From: CAYNRE01 sp964399535
GTDB taxonomy: Bacteria; Planctomycetota; Planctomycetia; Pirellulales; CAYNRE01
Length of the DNA: 64,000 bases
Assembly: GCA_964399535.1 (NCBI GenBank)
Contig: CAYNRE010000070.1
Coordinates: 310,001-374,000 of the forward strand
Direction: 5' to 3'
The position numbers were made by a program, and so were the translations under genes. The notes below the pieces were generated by a model. It saw only the letters and a program-made list of their open reading frames with translations. It was not told the DNA's origin and ran no database searches. Within the stretch, counting starts at the first letter, position 1. Each line of letters begins with the position of its first letter. Positions 43,591-52,375 of this stretch are shown one piece after another.

Positions 43591-44901
43591 TCACAAATAA
43601 TCGTTGATCAGGTTCTCGATCATCTCTTGCCGGCCGCTGGTGTTGGGCGCGATCTCGCCCTTGGCCAGCATGTATTTTTCCAGGCTGGCGAAGTTCGCCC
43701 GGCCCGCCTCGATCTCGGCCCCGATCCCAGAATCCCACGAGGCGTAGCGCCCCCGCACAATCTCGTCCAACCGCCCGTCGGCCCGGATCGCCGCCGCAAT
43801 CTTCAGCCCCCGGGCAAAGGCGTCCATCCCGCCGATGTGGGCATGGAACAGATCGATCGGCTCGAAACTCTCGCGGCGCACCTTGGCGTCGAAGTTCACC
43901 CCGCCGGGAGCCAGCCCGCCGTACTTGAGCAGCACCAGCATGACCTGGCTGGTCAGATAGATATCGGTGGGAAACTGGTCGGTGTCCCAGCCCAAGAGCA
44001 GGTCGCCCGTATTGGCGTCGATCGACCCCAATAGCCCCTGACAGGCCGCGTACTCCAGCTCGTGGGCCATGGTGTGGCCGGCCAGCGTGGCGTGATTGGT
44101 CTCGATGTTGAGCTTGAAATGCTGATCGAGGTCGTAGGCACGGAGGAAATTGATGCAAGCCGCGGCGTCGAAATCGTACTGGTGCTTGGTCGGCTCCTTG
44201 GGCTTGGGCTCGATCAGGAACTGGCCCTTGAAGCCAATGGCCTGGGCGTGGTCGACCGCCAGGTGGAAGAACCGGGCCAGGTGATCCAGCTCGCGCTTCA
44301 GGTCGGTGTTCCAAAGCGTCTGGTAGCCCTCGCGCCCGCCCCAGAACACGTAATTCTCTCCTCCCAGGCGGTGCGTCACCTCAATTGCCTTCTTCACCTG
44401 GGCGGCGGCGTAGGCAAAGGCGTCGGCATTGGGGCTGGTGGCCGCGCCGTGTAGATAGCGCGGGTTGGAAAACAAGTTGGCCGTGCCCCAAAGCAAGCGA
44501 ATGCCGGTCCGCTGTTGCTGGGCCGCCAGTTCGTCGGCCACTACGTCGAGCTGGGCGTTGCTGGCCGCCAGCGAAGTTCCCTCGGGCGCCACGTCGCGGT
44601 CGTGGAAGCAGTAGAACCCGACCCCCAGCTTTTCCATGAACTCGAAGGCAACCCGGGCGCGTGCCAGGGCATTTTCCGTGGAATCGACCGCGGCTTCCCA
44701 GGGGCGGACCATGGTGGCGGCGCCGAAGGGGTCGCTGCCGGTTCCGCGAAAGGTATGCCAATAGGCCACGCTAAAGCGGAAATGGTCGCGCATCGGCCGG
44801 CCTTCGACGATTTCGTCGGCGTTGTAGTGCCGGAAGGCTAGCGGGTTCTTGGTTTTCGGACCTTCGTAGCCGATGCGCTCGATCTCGGGGAAGGCAGACA
44901 T
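43591..44901 (-). CDS. xylA: Xylose isomerase
   Basis: Converts D-xylose to D-xylulose (and glucose to fructose) in the cytoplasm. Catalytic H100 and D103 lie in FYCFHDRDVAPEG. Metal ligands follow in the conserved stretches FLIEPKPKEPTKHQYDFD, KLNIETNHATLAGHTMAHEL and GSIDANTGDLLLGWDTDQFP, and the substrate aromatic in WGGREGYQTLWNTD. At 436 residues it is a class II enzyme. The ATG at 44901 (MSAFPEIERIGYEGP) matches family N-termini. No xylB kinase or xylose transporter is adjacent, so it stands alone. Confidence 0.98.
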   Translation of the reverse strand: MSAFPEIERIGYEGPKTKNPLAFRHYNADEIVEGRPMRDHFRFSVAYWHTFRGTGSDPFGAATMVRPWEAAVDSTENALARARVAFEFMEKLGVGFYCFHDRDVAPEGTSLAASNAQLDVVADELAAQQQRTGIRLLWGTANLFSNPRYLHGAATSPNADAFAYAAAQVKKAIEVTHRLGGENYVFWGGREGYQTLWNTDLKRELDHLARFFHLAVDHAQAIGFKGQFLIEPKPKEPTKHQYDFDAAACINFLRAYDLDQHFKLNIETNHATLAGHTMAHELEYAACQGLLGSIDANTGDLLLGWDTDQFPTDIYLTSQVMLVLLKYGGLAPGGVNFDAKVRRESFEPIDLFHAHIGGMDAFARGLKIAAAIRADGRLDEIVRGRYASWDSGIGAEIEAGRANFASLEKYMLAKGEIAPNTSGRQEMIENLINDYL

Positions 44902-45109
44902 ATTCCAGCGGGCTTTCTAGGCTTGAGAATTCGGGATGGCCGCTCACCGCCGCGCGACGCCGTGGGGGCGGGGGTGCGGCAGCCAGGTTGTGGCCCTTAT
45001 CGTGGCAAAACCAGCGGCCGCGAGCAACCGGGGCGAACTGCGCGAACCTAGCCTGGAAAAAACGAGCGCAGCCAGCCCGGCGGTATCGGTGCGGCCCGCC
45101 CGCCGCGCT

Positions 45110-45955
45110 TCATGCCAGGGGCGCGTCGCGGTCGACGCCGCAGAGCCGATCGTGTAGTTCGACCAAGAGCCGCAGGTCGGCGTGGACCGGGTTCTCTTGG
45201 CCCGCGGTCAATTCGGCGGTTCGATAACCGGCGATGGCCTGGTGGTAGTTCGTCAGCCAGGCGGCGAACTCGGCCGCGGCGTCACCGCCTTCGCGGGGAA
45301 AGCCCACCGGCGGGCGAGGGGAGTTGCACCGCCATGGTTTGGGCGTAAGCCGGGCTCGAAACGTTTGTTGCCGCCGACAAAGCCGCAGGTAATGCGGATC
45401 GACCGGAAACCGCTGGAGAGTCGCCAACGACTGCGGTCCCACGCCCGCCGCGGGCTGGGCCACTTCGAGCAGCCGCCAACCCGCCGCGGTACGGTACACG
45501 CGAAACCGCTCGGGCCCGTTCTCGCGCAAGGCCTGGTCGAGCCGCTCCGACAACCGCCCGGGCCGGCCGCGCAGCGTCCGCCAGGCCTGTTGCCACCAGG
45601 GGGGCGTCTCCGGACCGTCGACGTCGATCATCAGCAGCCGGTCGGTGTTTAGGATCATCGCGCCGTAGGCGTTGCGGGTTACCAGCCCTATTACGTCGCC
45701 GGCGCCGTCGGTCAGCTTCTCGAGAATCTCCTCGCGAGCCGGTCGCGCGGCGTACTCGACGTAGCTGCGGCTGATAAAGTCGGGCTGATCCTGCAGCCAG
45801 AGCCGCTCGCTGCGCTCGCGGGCCGCTTCGGCCCGGGCTTGAGCATCGGCCTGGCTCTCGGCCGACCAACCCCAGCGAAGCAATCGCCAGTTTCCGTGCC
45901 CATTGCGAGCCGGCACCGTGGCCCAGGCCCGCGCCCAGAAACGGGGAACTTCCAT
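45110..45955 (-). CDS. Conserved protein of unknown function
   Basis: 281 residues, a family I recall as conserved and uncharacterised in Planctomycetota and Proteobacteria, with strongly patterned segments: MEVPRFWARAWATVP at the start, LLRWGWSAESQADAQARA, the block VTRNAYGAMILNTDRLLMID with VDGPE, FRVYRTAAGWRLLEV, and RLCRRQQTFRARLTPKPWRC. The conserved D-x-D (IDVDG) and arginine/lysine-rich motif suggest nucleotide or nucleic-acid chemistry, but this is only inference. No signal peptide or membrane segment. I chose the ATG at 45955 over the upstream TTG at 45973. The gene is 55 bp from the sulfatase stop, on the same strand. Confidence 0.8.
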   Translation of the reverse strand: MEVPRFWARAWATVPARNGHGNWRLLRWGWSAESQADAQARAEAARERSERLWLQDQPDFISRSYVEYAARPAREEILEKLTDGAGDVIGLVTRNAYGAMILNTDRLLMIDVDGPETPPWWQQAWRTLRGRPGRLSERLDQALRENGPERFRVYRTAAGWRLLEVAQPAAGVGPQSLATLQRFPVDPHYLRLCRRQQTFRARLTPKPWRCNSPRPPVGFPREGGDAAAEFAAWLTNYHQAIAGYRTAELTAGQENPVHADLRLLVELHDRLCGVDRDAPLA

Positions 45956-46010
45956 GACCGGCAACCCTTGCAAAGTTTCAGGTTCGGCGAACTTGCATCA
46001 GCGCCCGCGG

Positions 46011-47468
46011 TCACATCTGCGGCGGCGCCAGCGTTACCGCCTGGCGATGCTGGTCGGCCAGTTGCCGCAGTTGGGAAACCAACTCGGGCTGCTCGGCCGA
46101 GCGATCGGTCTGCTCGCCCGGATCGGCGTGCAGGTTGAACAGCAGCGGTGGATCGTGAACCTGGGGGCGCGGCTGCCCGTAGCCTTTTTGCGTGCGAAAG
46201 TGAATCTTCCACTCCCCTTGCCGCACCGCGAACAGCTCGCGCTCGCGGTAGTAAAACATTTCGTTTCGCGCCGACTCACCCTGCCCCAACAGATAGGCCG
46301 ACTGGTCCAAACCGTCCAGCTCGAGCCCCTTGGGCGGCGCCCCACCGGCCAAGGCCAGGCAGGTGGGAAACAGGTCGAGCGCGCTGACGAGGCCCGTGGC
46401 CGTACGGCCCATGGGCACCTTGCCTGGCCACCAGGCGATGCCTGGCACACGGTAGCCACCTTCCCAGGTGCTTCCCTTGCCTTCGCGCAGCGGGCCCGCC
46501 GAGCCGCCGCGCTGGCCCAGCTCGATCCAAGGACCGTTATCGCTGGTAAACACCACCAGCGTGTTGTCGGCCAGGTGCAATTCGTGGAGCGTGTCGATGA
46601 TTCGCGCCACCCCCGCGTCGATGCTTTCGACCACGTCGCCATACAGCCCGCGCGGGCTGCGCCCGAGAAACGGCGCTTCGGCAAACAGCGGCACATGGGG
46701 CATGGTGTGCGGCAGGTACAGGAAGAACCGCTTTTGGGGGTCGCTGGCCTGCCGGGCGGCCATCTGGCGAATGAAGGCAATCGACTCGTCCGTATAGCGG
46801 CGAGTCAGTTGGGCCTGGTCGGGCTCCGATTCGATTTGTTCTTCATCGCGCAGCAGCGGCGTGGGGGGCCATCCGCGTAGCTTGCCGCCGGCGGAATGTG
46901 CGGGGCTCATGTCGTTGGAATAGGGAATGCCGAAATAGCTGGCGAACCCGTGGCGCGTGGGCAAATAGGTGGGCAGGTGTCCCAAATGCCATTTGCCCAC
47001 GATGGCCGAGGTATAGCCCAGCGGGGCCAGGGCTTCAGCCAGGGTGATCTCGTCGGCCGGAATGCCGCCGGTCGAGTCGGGAAAAAGCACTCGCCGGGGC
47101 CCACAGTCCAGGCCGGTACGCACTGCCAGGCGCCCTGTGAGCAGCCCCGCGCGGCTGGGGGTGCAAACCGTGGCCGCCGCGTAGAACTGGGTGAACCTGG
47201 TCCCCTCGCGGGCCAGCCGGTCGAGCGCCGGCGTGCGTATCTGGGGATGCCCGTAGCAGCCCAAGTCGCCCCAGCCCAAGTCATCGACCAGGATAATGAC
47301 CAGGTTCGGCCGTAGTGCATCGCCGCCCGGCGCCGCGCGGTTATCCGCCGCGCCGCTGGCCGCAACGTCCTGCGCGGCTGCCTGGCTGGCAAGGCTCAAT
47401 GTGAGCGCCAACGCCAGGCACAAGCTACCCAGAGTGCCGCCCGGCGAGCATCGACAGGGGAACAGCAT
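46011..47468 (-). CDS. Exported sulfatase (arylsulfatase A type)
   Basis: Signal peptide about 1-32. The formylglycine motif is C102-T-P-S-R-A-G-L-L-T-G-R, to be oxidised by a sulfatase-modifying enzyme encoded elsewhere. Metal-binding D62-D63 (VDDLGWGDLGCYG), VGKWHLGH, the HTMPHVPL histidine and TSDNGPW are all present. At 485 residues it is a standard S1-family sulfatase, probably acting on sulfated polysaccharides, an important niche for planctomycetes. The substrate cannot be read from sequence. Upstream of the conserved unknown protein on the same strand. Confidence 0.96.
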   Translation of the reverse strand: MLFPCRCSPGGTLGSLCLALALTLSLASQAAAQDVAASGAADNRAAPGGDALRPNLVIILVDDLGWGDLGCYGHPQIRTPALDRLAREGTRFTQFYAAATVCTPSRAGLLTGRLAVRTGLDCGPRRVLFPDSTGGIPADEITLAEALAPLGYTSAIVGKWHLGHLPTYLPTRHGFASYFGIPYSNDMSPAHSAGGKLRGWPPTPLLRDEEQIESEPDQAQLTRRYTDESIAFIRQMAARQASDPQKRFFLYLPHTMPHVPLFAEAPFLGRSPRGLYGDVVESIDAGVARIIDTLHELHLADNTLVVFTSDNGPWIELGQRGGSAGPLREGKGSTWEGGYRVPGIAWWPGKVPMGRTATGLVSALDLFPTCLALAGGAPPKGLELDGLDQSAYLLGQGESARNEMFYYRERELFAVRQGEWKIHFRTQKGYGQPRPQVHDPPLLFNLHADPGEQTDRSAEQPELVSQLRQLADQHRQAVTLAPPQM

Positions 47469-47516
47469 GGTATGGCTCCTGGGGCTTGTCGAAACGAGGG
47501 AAGCGCGGGCTTAAAT

Positions 47517-48320
47517 TCAGGTCATCCGCCGAATCAGCCAATCGCCGAGCCTGGGCGACCACTGCGATAGAACAAACAGCAGCCGCGCTTTGCGCGGTCG
47601 AATCAGCTCTGGGTCCCGACGCTGGCAAGCGGTAAGGATTTCGCCGGCCAGGCGATCGGGGTCGAGCGCCTTGGTCTTGACGCCGCCCCCCGGGCGGGCC
47701 GCCTCCGAAGGAAGCCCTGCCGTCTCGTAGCGCGGCCGCTGGGACGATTCTGTCCGAGCGATGGGCCCGGGGCAAACCAATAAGACATGCAACCCCTCGT
47801 CGGCCAGTTCCAAGCGTAGCTGCTGCGTGTAAGCGGCCAGGGCAAATTTGCTGGCCGGGTAGGCACCTAACCAGCGGCCGGCGCTCTTGGCCGCCAGCGA
47901 GCCGATGTTCACCACCTGGCCGCGCGCGGCCAACAGCAGCGGTAGCGCCGCGCGGGTCAGTCGCACCACGGCCAAGAGGTTCAGTTCGATCAATTCTTCG
48001 AACTGCGAAACGGGCGTATCGCGCAGCGCGCCCCGGGCCGAGCGACCTGCGTTGTTCACCAACACGTCGAGCCGGCCGAACTCGCCACGGACCCGTTCGA
48101 CGAGCCGCTCGACGTCGGCATCGCTCGTCAGGTCGCAGGGCAGGGGGGTGGCCTGGCCCCCGGCGGCTCGCAGTTCTTCCGCGGCGCTTTCCAGCGCTTC
48201 GGCGCCGCGAGCCACGAGAATCACCCGGCAGCCCACCCTGGCAAAGGCTCCGGCCAGGTGCCGGCCCAACCCGCTCGAGGCTCCGGTGATCAACACAACC
48301 TGGTTCTGCCAGTTGCTCAT
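47517..48320 (-). CDS. Short-chain dehydrogenase/reductase
   Basis: Classical SDR, 267 aa. The cofactor motif TGASSGLG (residues 12-19), NNAG in VLVNNAGRSARGAL, catalytic Ser in VVNIGSLAAKSAG and the Tyr-x-x-x-Lys in AYPASKFALAAYTQQLRLEL are in order. The C-terminus (RRDPELIRPRKARLLFVLSQ, WLIRRMT) resembles the membrane-associated DltE/DHRS7-like subgroup. Substrate unknown. Its stop is 49 bp upstream of the sulfatase start on the same strand. Confidence 0.93.
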   Translation of the reverse strand: MSNWQNQVVLITGASSGLGRHLAGAFARVGCRVILVARGAEALESAAEELRAAGGQATPLPCDLTSDADVERLVERVRGEFGRLDVLVNNAGRSARGALRDTPVSQFEELIELNLLAVVRLTRAALPLLLAARGQVVNIGSLAAKSAGRWLGAYPASKFALAAYTQQLRLELADEGLHVLLVCPGPIARTESSQRPRYETAGLPSEAARPGGGVKTKALDPDRLAGEILTACQRRDPELIRPRKARLLFVLSQWSPRLGDWLIRRMT

Positions 48321-48393
48321 GCGGCGTTTCGGCTATCGTGGAGTTAAGGGTGCCGCGTGGTCGCGCGGCGCCCGTCGGCGGGGGGTGGTTGCC

Positions 48394-48957
48394 TTACTCG
48401 AGCGGTTGAAACTCGGTGATTTCCCAGACCACGTCGAACGGGGTACCCAAGACAAATCGCTGGTATTGGCGGGGAAACCCCCAGCGGGCATCGAACTCGG
48501 CTCGCTGCACAACGCGCGTGCCGGGGGGCGCGCCGAAACCCCCGTGCGGGTCGTGGGCCGAGTCCCAATCTTGCTCGATCGTGGCCAATTGATTAGGCAC
48601 CGTCCAGTACTCCCAGGTGCGGCGCTGGCGAGGTACCACACCGTCGCGGGTAAAGTGGGTCACTTCCCCCTCGTGAACTTCGATTTCGATGGTACCCGGC
48701 TGGCGACCTTTTAGTTCGAGGAGTAGGCGATAGCTGTCGGGTCCCGACTCATCCCAGCGCTGGATGGCGGAGCGTAAGGCGTTTTCGGTGAGATCCGGCA
48801 GGCGCGGGGGGGCCCTCCACCAAATCAGCCCCAGCGCCGCCAGGAGCGCCGCGCAGGTGCCCAGCGCGGCCCCCTTCCAAACGAGCGGCAGTCTAGGCCC
48901 GGGGGAAACCGAATCGGGCTTCGCGGTGGCCGACTGAGGTGGGGTGGCGTGGCTCAT
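48394..48957 (-). CDS. DUF6174-like single-pass membrane protein
   Basis: 187 residues. A Pro-rich cytoplasmic tail, one transmembrane segment (about 27-46, KGAALGTCAALLAALGLIWW), then an extracytoplasmic domain with SYRLLLELKGRQPGTIEIEVHEGEVTH, a pattern like DUF6174 (SYxLxL...VxVxxGxV), followed by WTVPNQLATIEQDWD and GTPFDVVWEITEF. Function unknown. It shares a divergent start region with the pyruvate kinase gene. Confidence 0.72.
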   Translation of the reverse strand: MSHATPPQSATAKPDSVSPGPRLPLVWKGAALGTCAALLAALGLIWWRAPPRLPDLTENALRSAIQRWDESGPDSYRLLLELKGRQPGTIEIEVHEGEVTHFTRDGVVPRQRRTWEYWTVPNQLATIEQDWDSAHDPHGGFGAPPGTRVVQRAEFDARWGFPRQYQRFVLGTPFDVVWEITEFQPLE

Positions 48958-49335
48958 AACAATTTTGCCGCCGGCTGGGCCCCCGGTGAGTACTGCCCGC
49001 CAGCAAGCCCCCTGGTCGGCGGGCGCCCCTGCGCTACCAGGCGAGCTACCTTCTGCCAGGGGCCGCTCGGCGCGCGCCGCGCCCGAGTTGGATTCGCACC
49101 CCCACTTTCGCCGAGGAATGCAATCGCCATGCCCGAAGTCGCTTGGCCCACCGAACTACTGGCACCCCGCGCGAGCGGAGGGAATTCACAATCGGCCGCT
49201 GGTCGCACGACGAGCAATTCGCTATCCTGCTCGGTGCAGGCGACCGACATCGCGCTTCCCGCCACGCCCGACAGGGCATTCTCAAGGGGTACGCAGTCGT
49301 CCGTCAACCCGCCCCCCAGCCCCTCTTCGGAACGG
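48958..49335. other. Leader region upstream of pyruvate kinase
   Basis: The pyk frame stays open through here, and an ATG at 49129 with GAGGA about 12 nt upstream would add 69 residues. That stretch uses codons uncommon in this genome (CTA, TCA, AGG, GGT) and has no pyruvate kinase similarity, so I treat it as untranslated leader. Promoters for pyk (+) and the DUF6174-like gene (-) must be here but are not clear. Confidence 0.45.
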
Positions 49336-50826
49336 ATGATGGCATCGACCTTTCCGCAGGTTGCGCCCTCGGACGAGGGCACTTTTTCGCGCGCGCCCTA
49401 CCAGCGCTCACGAACCAAGATTGTCGCCACGGTGGGGCCGGCCTGTTCGGCCCCGGAAATGCTGGCGGAGCTGATTCAAGCCGGAGTCGACGTATTCCGC
49501 TTGAACATGGCCCACGGCAAGCTTGAGTCGCACGCTGAAGTCGTGGCCAACATTCGCCGCATCTCGGCCGAGGTGGGCCATCCGATCGGCATTCTCGTCG
49601 ACCTGGGGGGACCCAAGCTGCGTCTGGGGCAGCTTCCGGGCGACGAGGTCGAGCTACGCTCGGGCGAGGAATTCCGTTTCGTGCGCGGCGATTTTTCCCA
49701 GGATCCCAAGCAGCTCGTATCGAGCTATGGCCGGCTGGTCGACGAATTGGCGGTCGGCAACCGCGTGATGCTGGCCGACGGCACGGTGAGCCTGGTGGTC
49801 GAGGAACGCGGCAACGGGTTCGTGCGCTGCCGCGTGCTGCAGCCCGGGGTGGTGCGCAGCCGCCAGGGAATCAACCTGCCGGGGGCCCGGCTGAGCTTGC
49901 CGGCGCTGACCGATGCCGACCGCGCCCACGCCGCCTGGGCCGCGAAAACGGGGATCGACTTCGTCAGCCTGAGCTTTGTCCGCAGCCCCGACGATGTGCG
50001 CGACCTGAAAACCATTCTTCGCAACCTGGGCTCCAAGGCCCGGGTCATCGCCAAGATCGAGAAGCCCGAGGCCCTCGAGCAGCTCGACGCCATCGTCACC
50101 ATTTCCGACGGCATCATGATCGCCCGGGGCGATTTGGGCGTGGAAATCGACGTGGCCCGGGTGCCCGTGGTGCAGAAGGCGATTATCGAAACCTGCCTGC
50201 GGCATCAGAAGCCCGTGATCGTGGCCACGCAAATGCTCGACAGCATGCAACACAACCGCCGGCCGACTCGGGCCGAGGCCACGGACGTGGCCAACGCCAT
50301 TCTCGACGGCTGCGATGCCTGCATGCTTTCCGGCGAAACGGCGATCGGCGAGTATCCCCGGATCGTGGTCGAAATGATGCAGCGGATCGCCCAGGAAACC
50401 GAAACGCTCTTCCTCAACCGGCCCTCGCTGCCCCGGCCGGCCACCAGCGTCGAGGGGTTGCACCCGATTACCCAGACCATTGTGTACGGTGCCGAGGTCA
50501 TGGCCCAGCAGCTCGGCGCCCGGCTCGTGGTGTGCGCCAGCCACAGCGGGGCCACGGCCCTGGCCATGTCGAAGCGGCGCAGCTACGTGCCGACCATCGG
50601 CGTGAGCGATAGCGAGGAAACGCTTCGGCAAATGTGCCTGTACTGGGGCGTGGTGCCGCTGTCGGGGGCCGACCTGGGCAATAGCTTCAAGCTGCTCGAC
50701 TTCGTCAAGGAGTGGGGCTGCCGCGACGGCTGCCTCGCTTCGACCGACCGAATGGTGCTGGTTACCGGCACGGGCGCCCTCAGCTCGGGGGCGCATAACA
50801 TGCTGGTCGTGCACCAGGTGCCCTAG
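49336..50826 (+). CDS. pyk: Pyruvate kinase
   Basis: Final glycolytic step, phosphoenolpyruvate + ADP to pyruvate + ATP. Motifs: RTKIVATVGPACSA near the N-terminus, FRLNMAHGKLESH, LVDLGGPKLRLG, the active-site region RVIAKIEKPEALEQLDAI, SDGIMIARGDLGVEI, PVIVATQMLDSM and the metal/K-site MLSGETAIGEYP. The C-terminal effector domain is complete. Start at the ATG at 49336 (496 aa), close to the normal N-terminus; an ATG at 49129 is possible. The usual ANxxRLNFSH motif reads VFRLNMAH here, a small variation. Confidence 0.95.
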   Translation: MMASTFPQVAPSDEGTFSRAPYQRSRTKIVATVGPACSAPEMLAELIQAGVDVFRLNMAHGKLESHAEVVANIRRISAEVGHPIGILVDLGGPKLRLGQLPGDEVELRSGEEFRFVRGDFSQDPKQLVSSYGRLVDELAVGNRVMLADGTVSLVVEERGNGFVRCRVLQPGVVRSRQGINLPGARLSLPALTDADRAHAAWAAKTGIDFVSLSFVRSPDDVRDLKTILRNLGSKARVIAKIEKPEALEQLDAIVTISDGIMIARGDLGVEIDVARVPVVQKAIIETCLRHQKPVIVATQMLDSMQHNRRPTRAEATDVANAILDGCDACMLSGETAIGEYPRIVVEMMQRIAQETETLFLNRPSLPRPATSVEGLHPITQTIVYGAEVMAQQLGARLVVCASHSGATALAMSKRRSYVPTIGVSDSEETLRQMCLYWGVVPLSGADLGNSFKLLDFVKEWGCRDGCLASTDRMVLVTGTGALSSGAHNMLVVHQVP

Positions 50827-50901
50827 CTTGCCCGGCCCGCGAACTGGGCACCGCCGCGCGCTAGCTACGCCTGGCCGAGCGCTCGATCGGCCGCCGCACG
50901 C

Positions 50902-51522
50902 TTAGAGATTGATGCGGATTCCGCGCGTCCGCAGTTCGTCGGCCAGCCGGGCGGCCGTGGTGAAATGAACCGCGTCGAACCCCGCCTCGCGGGCCCCCTC
51001 GACATTGGCCAGGATGTCGTCGGTGTAGAAGACTTCGCCCGGCGCCACCCCGGCCAGGGTGGCCGCCGAGCGATAGATTTCGGCGCCCGGTTTCATTTGG
51101 CCGAGCCGAAAGCTCAGCGCATGTTGCTCGAACCACCCGGGCAGCATCGCGTAACGGCCGTCGGTGAAATAGTTCCAGTGCAGTTCGTTGGTGTTGGAAA
51201 GCAGCCCGAGCCGGTATCCGGCGGCCCGCAGTTGCGCGGCGATGGTTTTGACGGGCACATTCACTGTGAAGATGGCGCTCGACGCCAGGGCAAACTCCTC
51301 ATAGTCCAGCTCGGCGCCGACCAGCGCCGAGAGCCGGGCACACAGCCCGCGCCCGTCGGCCTGCCCCAGTTCGTTCTCGACCCATAGCTGGCTGCCAAAC
51401 CAGGCCTGCCACACCGCCTCGGGGTCGACTCCCGCCAGAGCCGCCACGCGGCGACAGGCCAGTCGATTGTCGAAGTGCAACAAGACGTTGCCGATGTCGA
51501 AGTAAATGAATCGCACCGCCAT
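50902..51522 (-). CDS. HAD-family phosphatase (YihX-like)
   Basis: 206 aa. Motif I is YFDIGNVLLHFD, in which the second aspartate of DxD is replaced by Gly-Asn, as in YihX-type sugar phosphatases. Motif II is GLLSNTNELHW, motif III the lysine in LGQMKPGAEIYR, and motif IV is FYTDDILANVEGAREAG. The helical cap lies between motifs I and II. Probably hydrolyses a small phosphorylated sugar; substrate unknown. It converges with pyruvate kinase (75 bp apart). Confidence 0.9.
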   Translation of the reverse strand: MAVRFIYFDIGNVLLHFDNRLACRRVAALAGVDPEAVWQAWFGSQLWVENELGQADGRGLCARLSALVGAELDYEEFALASSAIFTVNVPVKTIAAQLRAAGYRLGLLSNTNELHWNYFTDGRYAMLPGWFEQHALSFRLGQMKPGAEIYRSAATLAGVAPGEVFYTDDILANVEGAREAGFDAVHFTTAARLADELRTRGIRINL

Positions 51523-51591
51523 GGGCGAAGCTGTCTCGCGGGGTAAAGTTGATCCGTTCCGCTTCCGTCGCGGGGCGCCGCCCCGGCGAAA

Positions 51592-52236
51592 CTACAGTTC
51601 TTCCAGCACCAGGTCGCGATACCAGGCTTCGCTGGGGGGGCCGCCGTGGATTTGCAGCCCCAACACACCGCGCCGCTCGATCTGGGCATCGGCCTCGGTG
51701 TAGTCGACCGTGGGCACGTCGTTAATCCAAAGCTGAATCCGCGGGCCCTGGCAGCGAATGCGGTAGCTGTTCCACTCGTCGCGCTTGAGTGCCCGGAGCA
51801 GGGCCGGCTCATCCTTCGGCCGCTGGAGCACCTTGTTGCGGCGCGATTCGTCGTACAGGCAACCCCAGAACAAATCGCCCAGGTCGGCCTGATAGCCTGA
51901 TACTTCGTGGTGGTTCGGAATCCGGCGGCTGCGCAGTTGCACGCCGGCGTTGGCCCCCCGACCCAACAACTTGAACTGGAGCTTGAGCTCGAAATCGCCA
52001 AACGGCTCGGTGGTGCAGAGGAACTCGTTCCGCTGAATGGGGCGCTCGAGCGAGCCGCCGACGATGGCGCCGTCCTCCACTCGAAATAGCTCGGCGCTCC
52101 CCTCCCAGCCAGCCAGCGTTTTTCCATCGAACAGCGGCCGGGGCTCGGCACCCCGCAGCGAAGTCGCCAGCCCGGCCAAGAGCAGGCCGAAACCCTTCCA
52201 ACCCAACCCGGCTCGCCCGCCGATCCGCCTGGTCAT
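51592..52236 (-). CDS. Exported DUF1080 (3-keto-disaccharide hydrolase-like) protein
   Basis: 214 aa with a basic signal peptide (to about residue 29) and one DUF1080 domain (PF06439, concanavalin-like jelly roll). Family stretches are PLFDGKTLAGWEG, EFLCTTEPFGDFELKLQFKL, NAGVQLRSRRIP, and the final GVLGLQIHGGPPSEAWYRDLVLEEL. The family includes 3-keto-glycoside hydrolases and is very expanded in planctomycetes. Located 69 bp upstream of the HAD gene on the same strand. Confidence 0.94.
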   Translation of the reverse strand: MTRRIGGRAGLGWKGFGLLLAGLATSLRGAEPRPLFDGKTLAGWEGSAELFRVEDGAIVGGSLERPIQRNEFLCTTEPFGDFELKLQFKLLGRGANAGVQLRSRRIPNHHEVSGYQADLGDLFWGCLYDESRRNKVLQRPKDEPALLRALKRDEWNSYRIRCQGPRIQLWINDVPTVDYTEADAQIERRGVLGLQIHGGPPSEAWYRDLVLEEL

Positions 52237-52375
52237 GGTGTATTCTCCCTCTGGAGCAAGGTGTGGCGCGGCGGCCGCCCCGGGGGCCGGCGACGCCTAC
52301 GACGCCGCACAGGGTACCCGAGCCGGCGGCGGCTGAAAACCCAACTTGCCCCCCAGGCACCTTGGTACTCCGGCG

